From NCBI GenBank assembly GCA_027924585.1, contig BSBM01000319.1, forward strand, positions 6,601,001-6,665,000: a DNA stretch of 64,000 nucleotides. Reading direction: 5' to 3'. The notes under the pieces were generated by a model, which saw only the letters and a program-made list of their open reading frames with translations, had not been told where the DNA came from and searched no databases. A program made the translations under genes and the position numbers. Of this stretch, positions 57,690-64,000 are shown one piece after another. The stretch comes from Larix kaempferi (Eukaryota; Streptophyta; Pinopsida; Pinales; Pinaceae). Numbering within the stretch: the first letter of the stretch is position 1; every line of letters begins with the position of its first letter.

Positions 57690-58560
57690 CCATCCAAATG
57701 AAAAGAAAATCGGTATTTTATGAGTTCCCATATTGGGATCATCTTAAGATTGTCCACTTACTAGATCACATGCATATATTTAAAAATGTTTCATCTTATT
57801 TATGGAGGAACATATCATCAAAACAAAGTGACACATTGGTAGTCACTAGATATATTATTTCTTCAAATACTAAAAAGAAAGGCTAAGAAAAGAAAATAGA
57901 GGAGAGGTTGGCCCCTCTTGGTCATTTAAAGAAGGCGGTGTCCCATGGGTTTTGAAGAAATATGATTTTTCTTCGGAAAATGAAGCTCTATTGGGTGTGA
58001 AGGTGTATTCTTTATATGGGTTTACTCTATGGCGTTGCTTCAATGCAGAAAACAATTGTCGGGTTTGAAATCACATGACCATCTCAACCTTTTAAGGGAA
58101 CATATAATGTCAAAAAATGTTTTTATTTTTTATTTATATATTTTACCACATAAGTTAAAATGCAATTAAATTTTTGTGTTCACTTTGTAGTGTCATTATC
58201 CATTGCTCATGTGTGGGTGTGTGAACCACAACTTTCTTGAGGACCTGCAGTGTGCCATATCTAAACTATTTGCATTTGTATGGTGGATCACATCAAATGA
58301 TATTGACATCGCTAGCATTACACGGTGGCATCAAGACATAGCTAAGATTGTTTGTATGTTTGAGAAGGAACTGCCGAAAAGTTTCATGGGCTTGCAGGTT
58401 CATCTTCTAATTCACCTAGTTGATGAGGTTGAATTAGTTGGGGTGGTTTTTGGATGTTTTTCTTATAGAGGTACAGGAAAAAACTGAAGGGATTTGTTTG
58501 ACAAAGGGAAAAACCTGAGTCTATTGCAGAGGGGTACACAGTATACAAGTGGTTCTATTA
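57690..58560 (+). pseudogene. Transposase C-terminal half with DUF4218, frameshifted
   Basis: KRKSVFYEFPYWDHLKIVHL and DHMHIFKNV (57698-57790) correspond to the conserved SIFWELPYWxxLxxRHxLDVMHxEKNV. LSGLKSHDHLNLL near 58055 is the GMKSHDCHxLL motif. After a TTTGTAG acceptor at 58192, HYPLLMCGCVN and then IVCMFEKELPKSFMGLQVHL with LIHLVDEVEL give DUF4218. A frameshift near 58475 separates these from KKLKGFV and EKPESIAEGY, which is still the family's order. The His/Asp-rich catalytic order is recognisable, but the gene is dead. Confidence 0.82.
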
Positions 58561-58789
58561 TTCCAGTGAGTACATCAAACAAATCGACCACACACCACGT
58601 GCAGTGATTTAGGATGATGGATGCACTAAGGACAAAAGGGACGGGGAGCTACTCCAAATGAATGGAAAAGGATCATGATAAAGAGTAAGTAGATTATCTT
58701 TCATCACTTATATTCACAATGAACTTCATAATCTATATTTGATCTCATACGTACTATATGTTGATTGGATTTCATGAATACAACAACGA

Positions 58790-59516
58790 ATTCAGAAATT
58801 GATGTCATTAATAAATTCATTCTCTACAATGCGGATGCAACACAACCGTGGGTCGCATTGTATAAAGAGAAGATGAGGAAATGGGACATTGACATGAAAT
58901 AATTCATATGGTTGAATGGTAGAAGCATGCCTTATCCAGATCATTTAAAAGAAAATATGCCAATGATCTGTCCCAATAGTTGGGGTTTATGACCAAGTCA
59001 GAGAGAAATATGGTGCATCCGGTAGTTACTCGCATGCTGAGGAGGCGCATCTCGAGGAGGATGTGCTAAACATAGGGAATGGGTTTGTAGAAACTTGGTA
59101 ATAATCTCTTTCGGTTATACATTTCTAACTTGATAATGCACCCTTGAATTATAACATCTATATTTAATATATTAATGGTTAGGTTATTAGACATATGACA
59201 CCATCATTTGTTCACTTTTTTACAATTGCATTTGTTCCCATCTATGTGGACATATGGGCATCATTTTCGCACCAAGGATGCCTATGATGGACATCTTACA
59301 CAAGATTGTGGAGTGGAAGTCAAGTTTGACAAATCTAGTTGTGCTAGCCACTGCGATCAAAACTTAAATGGGGGGAAATTTGGTTATGTCGTAAAGATAC
59401 AAGAGATCATTCAAGTGGAATTCTCATCTTTCCAATGTGTTATTTTTAGGTACAAGTGGTGGGACATATTCGACATGAATAATGTAAAAGAAGATCATGA
59501 TAGTGGGTTGATATAA
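58790..59516 (+). pseudogene. DUF4216-like transposase tail
   Basis: The frame 59208-59516 reads YGHHFRTKDAYDG, then DCGVEVKF, FGYVVKIQEIIQVEFSSFQ and VIFRYKWWDIFD. DUF4216 has FHTRxxD...SGV...YGVLxxIxELxYxxxxxVVLFKCDWxD at the C-terminal end of CACTA transposases. A less clear piece (NADATQPWVALYKEKM near 58830) lies between. Order and strand agree with the rest of the element. Confidence 0.7.
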
Positions 59517-61080
59517 TCTTTAATTCTTTAATTATATTGTTTGTTTTTCATGTTATGATGGTGGAAATGGAAAGTTGATTACTGGATGTTTTTAAACAAT
59601 TTGATTTGGTAACAATCAATCTGATGCGAAATGTGTCTATCTATCGAGATATTTGTGACTGTATTGAATGATTGTAGGTGATTGTTTATAGTTAGAGATG
59701 ATCTTTGTTGCTTTACATTTAATTCATTCTAGTGTGGTTTTTATCATTTAATTTATTGTATTATTACAATTGGATCAAAATCAACTAACTAGATTGCAAA
59801 TTATCATTGATGTTAATACTATTTATTATTTGTTGTAACTTCAACTACTCTCATTTGAATAACCATGTGGATTTCCTGAATATATTATACTTGGACACTT
59901 ATACTTTGTATTAGTGTGGTATTTGATGCATAAGAGTTCCTTTTCTTATTTTTCAATTGAGATTTTTTATTCGAAGTTTCTCATGGAAGTTAGCTTGACA
60001 TTGTTTCTTTTTATCATTGTTGCTCTTTCCTTTCACTTTGGTTTAACTAATTCAGTTTTTATTCACCATAGATTTTTGTTAGTTCATTCATTACTTACTA
60101 TATATTACGTGAAAGCAATAAAGCAATGCCAACACCCATTAGAAAGAATGGTTTAATGGTACGTTCACCAAATATATATTGTTATTTATGAAAATAACAT
60201 TGAATAGAAAGCACTTAATGGTGAATCTTTATATTAGTCACATGTTTAGTAATGAAGTATGGATATGAAATTGTTAAGACATAAAATCCTTTAAACTATG
60301 ACAAGTTAATATACTGATCTATCATACTATGGAAATTAAAACTTGTTAATTAAACCGTGTTAATAAATAGGAAAAAACATAGGCAATTTGAATTCATATA
60401 TTGTAAGCACTATCCCCAAATATGAAGTTAATTACAACCTTTCCAAATTGTGGAAATACCATTAAAAATAAAACCATGGTATAAGTATTAAATCATACTT
60501 AAATTGGGAATTTATGTATGTATGTACAATCCATTTATGGTTAAATTGAGATGAATAAATGTGTCAATTTAGGGATAATTCTCACAAGTTCAAATGCATA
60601 ATAATTGCATCACTTCAATTTCATATATTATTTATATGATTAACTATGATTTTTGTTTAATTACATAAAAAATTAAGATTCATTACATGCAAATTATAAT
60701 TAACGATAAATTAGTATAAACAAATATTTGTTATATCGGAATGAAATGCATTGTATTATTAAAACAATTTTTAAAATTAATTAATTTGAATATAATTAAG
60801 ATATTATTACATGTGAAATATTTCTGACCTATTATATTTTATAATATAAATTCACAAAATTGTTTACATTTATTGTAACAATATCATAGTAACTGCACTG
60901 TAAGGAAGAATATATTATTGATGTTTTTAATAAACACCTATCATAATTCTTCAAAATAAATATGCATGATGTTTTTTCACAATTTAAAAATGCATGATGT
61001 TTATACACAATATTAAATTGGAGGAATTTGTTTTTGATAGAGCACATCTAACAATCACATCTATAAACTTCTAGCAATTA
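59517..61080. other. AT-rich DNA, nothing recognised
   Basis: No gene and no CACTA right terminus were seen. It may be the non-coding 3' part of the element or flanking DNA. Confidence 0.5.
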
Positions 61081-61089
61081 CATCTAAAA

Positions 61090-61530
61090 ACGTTTAACAT
61101 CATCTATCGTACCATCATCGTCATTTTCACCACCTCACAAACATAGACATAAACATCATCATACCATAATAAACATAAACATAAACATCATCATACCATC
61201 ATAAAAATAACCATAACCATAACCATAAATGTACCATCATCATCATTTTCATCACCTAACAAACATAAACATCATCATACCATCATAAACATAAACATAA
61301 ACATAAACATCATCATACCATCATAAACATAACCATATTAAACATTAACATAAACAAGGGCCGTCATCATCATTTTCACCATCTAACAAACATAAACATA
61401 AAAAACATTATACCATCATAAACATAAAAATAAACATAAACATGAATGTACCATCATAAACATTACTTTACATCATCTAACATATACATCTAACATATTT
61501 AAACATCATCTACCACACAAATCTAGTATT
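61090..61530. repeat. ATAAACATAAAC/CATCATCATACC simple-sequence region
   Basis: Irregular alternation of CATCATCATACCATCATAAA and AAACATAAACATAAACAT over about 440 bp, with CATCATTTTCACCATCTAAC between blocks. Interspersed, not strictly periodic. Confidence 0.85.
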
Positions 61531-61649
61531 AACACCTAACAAAACACACGTTGCATTATATAACATTATTACCCATCAAACACATCTAGCAAACATCATC
61601 TAACCATCATCTAACCTGAACTTAGAACATACACATCACCATTAATAAA

Positions 61650-62250
61650 TATTATAACACATCTGGTCCACCTCCGGAACCAGAGGCATTAATACTTCTC
61701 CCACTATATCCAGAGGCATCAACACTTCCACTAGTAGATCCAGAGGAATTAGTACCTCCACCAGCAGATCTAGACATCGAAACCTCCACCAGTAGAGATA
61801 AAGGCATCAATAAATCTTCCAGCAAAAAGAAAAACCTGGAGAGCAGCATAGATAGGTCCATGAGGCTGAATTGTACTTGATGTGACCATCATATCTACAA
61901 CTGAGGTGACTACAGAAGCAAATGGTGGATGGTCAGGCTGATGAGAAGGATAGGTTGGTCAATTGAGTAGGAGTATATTAGGATATGGACATGGTGTTCC
62001 AGGTGGGGGTAGATGACGCGATGGAGGGGCCGATGAAGGATGAGGATGAGGAGGAGGAGGAGGTGGATGAGATGTCAAATATGGTGGCAGAGGAGGAGGT
62101 GGATGAGATGTTGGATTTGATGGAGGAGGATGTGGATAATATCTCGAGGTTACATTTTATTGACAATCAAAAGGAGCCGATGGAGGAGAAGGCGGAGGAG
62201 GAGGGTATCAGATCTCATAAGATATGGAATTTTCATCCCTCCTAGCAGCT
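61650..62250. repeat. Low-complexity GA-rich and CCA-rich stretch
   Basis: 61660-61800 holds short CCAGAGGCATCAACACTTCC-type repeats, and 62030-62215 is a run of GAGGATGAGGAGGAGG and GGAGGAGG(A/T)GGATGAGA. The latter opens an acidic frame (plus) and a Ser-rich frame (minus), both of which I regard as by-products. Confidence 0.75.
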
Positions 62251-63708
62251 AAAAGGGTGGATGCATTGACAATATTTTGCATCAAGTTCCTCATATCACG
62301 AAGAACCATCCTCCATATCTCTATGAGGTTAGGGTGTCATATAATGTTGTGCACCCATACAGGTTGAACCCCCTATTGGGCCAACAATGTCGATAACCTG
62401 TCTGCCACATCCTGTCGATACGTATCATCAAGCCTGCATAAGAGGCCAAGTCTGGCCAATTGTGCAACCTTGGTCTTCTACATATCCTCATCACCCTAAA
62501 CGGGAGGAGGTGTCCCCTCCCCATCGAATGTGCCAGCATCTGCAAAATATATAGTACACAACAATAATTAGATAATTTCATTAAACAATTTAATATAACA
62601 ATTCAAAATATATTTCATTTGCATTAAGTATAAAGATAATAAAATGCAACTAGATTAATTTAAACGTAATGCTAATATTACCTCTCTCATCCGAAGGCTC
62701 ATCCTAGGTGAAGAAGATGTTGTGACACACTCTCAGTACAAGTCCGTGTATGGATATGGCACAATGTCTAATGCATGGTCGTTCTCACGGGATAACATCC
62801 TGATCTATTACCTAGAGCAGATAGAGTGAAAAATATGCCCTATATATCCTGCAATGCTTAATTGAATATTTGGTAACAAGGAGGCTCTTCCACAAAACTC
62901 ACCAAATTGGCCAAGGTAAAAACTCCAATGTGATTCTAATTTCTCTGTTTGACTATTTCTTGGGTAAAATGAACCTAGTTTTGAAAATAGCTTTGTTCAC
63001 ATTGTTCCTTTTTATTCTTTCCACTTCCTTTTTTGAGGATGGTTTTATGAAATTTTTGGTTTGATTAATGCCATTTTTTTAGCCTTGTGACTATCATCTT
63101 GCAAAACGGGCCCCCATAATCTTATTTTTTTGGTGATATTCACTTATGGTATGTAATTTCAACCTTTGGCATATAGGACAGGTTTTCCTCATCTTTCTCA
63201 TTGCATTTTTAATTGGCACCATTTCCATTATTGTGCCATATGTTTGATCTTGTCAGGTTGTGACATTAACCCTTCATTTTTGCACGTCGTAACTTGTGTG
63301 GTAGTGCATACCTTCCATGGGAATCTTAGATTACCACCTTGATTGCTGATTGATTCCCATGCAAATATTATTTAGGGCTAGAAACCCTCTTTACTCCCTC
63401 ATTTTTTCTCTTTTCTTTAAAATTTTGGCCTTCCTGAGGGGGTTCTCGAAGTTTTATATGATTGGTCACACATGTCATATTTATTGCTCCGTTTCTTCTA
63501 CCTATATCACTTTATCCGCTACACTCACACTCGACCTATTGTCTGATACCTTGCATTGCCTCCATACTGCATTGCCCTTACCCATGGAGAGAATCCCTGC
63601 ATTGAGTGGCCCCTATTTCCCATGTTTTCATCTCTGTGTTGCATATCACTTTGTTGGTTCCGCATGCATGGAACCTTGCTTCCCACTATGCCACTCATTC
63701 TCTCTGAC
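62251..63708. other. No gene recognised
   Basis: A minus frame 62321-62581 and a plus frame 63350-63769 are open but resemble nothing I know and lack neighbouring exons. Confidence 0.4.
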
Positions 63709-64000
63709 CGAGCACACTTTTATCTCTTTTTTGTGCTCGTTAAACCATGAAAAATACACACTATATTGAGTATCATTTAATCCCTTTTTTACTGGCTCAT
63801 TAAAAGTGAATGAAAAAGTCACCTCTATCGAGCACAATTTTATATTTTTTTGGGCTCGTGAAACATATACAGAAAAGACACTCTAGAGTACAATTTTACC
63901 TCTTTTTTGGGCTTGTAAAACCTGCATGAGAAAGACACTATAGAGCATACTTTTATTTCTCTTTTGGGCTCGTAAAACTATGAAGAAGACACCAAAAAAT
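63709..64000. repeat. Tandem array of about 58-62 bp units, runs off the window
   Basis: GAGCACA(C/A)TTTTAT, TTTTTTGGGCTCGT(G/A)AAAC and GAAAAAGACACT recur with a period of about 58-62 bp from about 63709 to the last base: at least five diverged units. The array continues beyond the window. Confidence 0.85.

Larger units (their letters stand above)
49561..59516 (+). mobile_element. CACTA (En/Spm) DNA transposon, decayed; right end not found
   Basis: The left end is CACTACAAGGAAAAG at 49561, matching the CACTACAAGAAAA terminus of plant CACTA elements, with TCA before it as the possible 3-bp target site. It is followed by an inverted repeat (GAGGTTATAGCAGAGGTTT near 49583 and AACCTCCGCTACAACCTCT near 49650), then by about ten copies of a GCACTGGTGC-type motif up to 50300. 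Plus-strand relics of a TNP2-class transposase lie at 56.5-59.5 kb. I found no reverse-complement terminus up to 64 kb, so the end given is only the last recognised coding block. Nested or composite structure is possible because the GCACTGGTGC-type repeats reappear at 52.7-54.0 kb. Confidence 0.65.

Noticed and set aside
58185-58205. TTTGTAGTGTCA, which resembles a reversed CACTA terminus followed by the TCA target site
   Set aside because: It lies in the middle of the transposase. It is better read as a splice acceptor (TTTGTAG) followed by the DUF4218 exon, and the longer terminus (CTTTTCCTTGTAGTG) is not matched.
61985-62245. 86-codon acidic frame
   Set aside because: Low-complexity GAGGAG/GATGAG repeat translation.
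1-64000. tRNA, rRNA or other structured RNA genes
   Set aside because: I looked for cloverleaf-like and rRNA-like stretches by eye and found none that I could support; a tRNA/Rfam scan would be decisive.

Overview
The window looks like a stretch of a large, repeat-rich, AT-rich land-plant nuclear genome. The evidence is plant-type spliced genes and gene remains (a WSD/DGAT wax-ester synthase, SMAX1-like, CYP78A, ALMT-like, WDR44-like WD40, MIP1/DUF547) and plant-type Copia, Gypsy and CACTA elements. The loose layout, with gene relics scattered among transposons, would suit a gymnosperm, but the species is not decidable from the sequence alone.

Layout. 0.5-5.1 kb: 3' part of a decayed Copia retrotransposon. 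Its RT/RNase H relic is separated from the 3' LTR by 2.6 kb of four consecutive tandem arrays. The LTR ends inside the first exon of a SMAX1-like (double Clp-N/D53) gene, which is now a short pseudogene (5.1-5.5 kb). 5.7-8.4 kb: minisatellites and AT-rich DNA. 8.4-14 kb: fragments of four ordinary plant genes (CYP78A, ALMT-like, WDR44-like, MIP1/DUF547). 14-20.5 kb: AT-rich DNA with no gene seen. 20.55-33.88 kb: a complete, recent Gypsy (Athila-like) retrotransposon with two 1437-bp LTRs (7 differences by eye), a 5-bp CCTAC target duplication, a reiterated LTR-end/primer-binding-site leader, a 161-codon leader ORF, a 2027-codon gag-pol, a promoter-like spacer and a 906-codon third ORF. 34-39 kb: repeats, including a 1.3-kb solo-LTR-like unit.

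39.4-43.35 kb: the only apparently intact host gene, a seven-exon WSD-type wax-ester synthase/diacylglycerol acyltransferase (512 aa when the exons are joined) with a TATA box and the HHxxxDG acyltransferase motif. Introns 3 and 6 have filled with minisatellites. 43.4-49.5 kb: AT-rich repeats, interrupted by a 724-bp GC-rich non-LTR-type insertion with a 17-bp target duplication. From 49.56 kb: a decayed CACTA (En/Spm) element with a CACTACAAGG terminus, subterminal GCACTGGTGC-type repeats, a SET-domain-like ORF pair, and a broken TNP2/DUF4218/DUF4216 transposase up to 59.5 kb. 59.5-64 kb: AT-rich and simple-sequence DNA, ending in a tandem array that runs off the window.

The most unusual items are the Gypsy leader, in which the LTR-end plus primer-binding-site sequence is reiterated about six times; the TATA-equipped spacer in front of the third Gypsy ORF; a second gag-like domain between protease and RT; the SET-like domain carried with the CACTA transposase; and the long array block inside the Copia element. 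All calls are from reading the sequence; no database search was possible.
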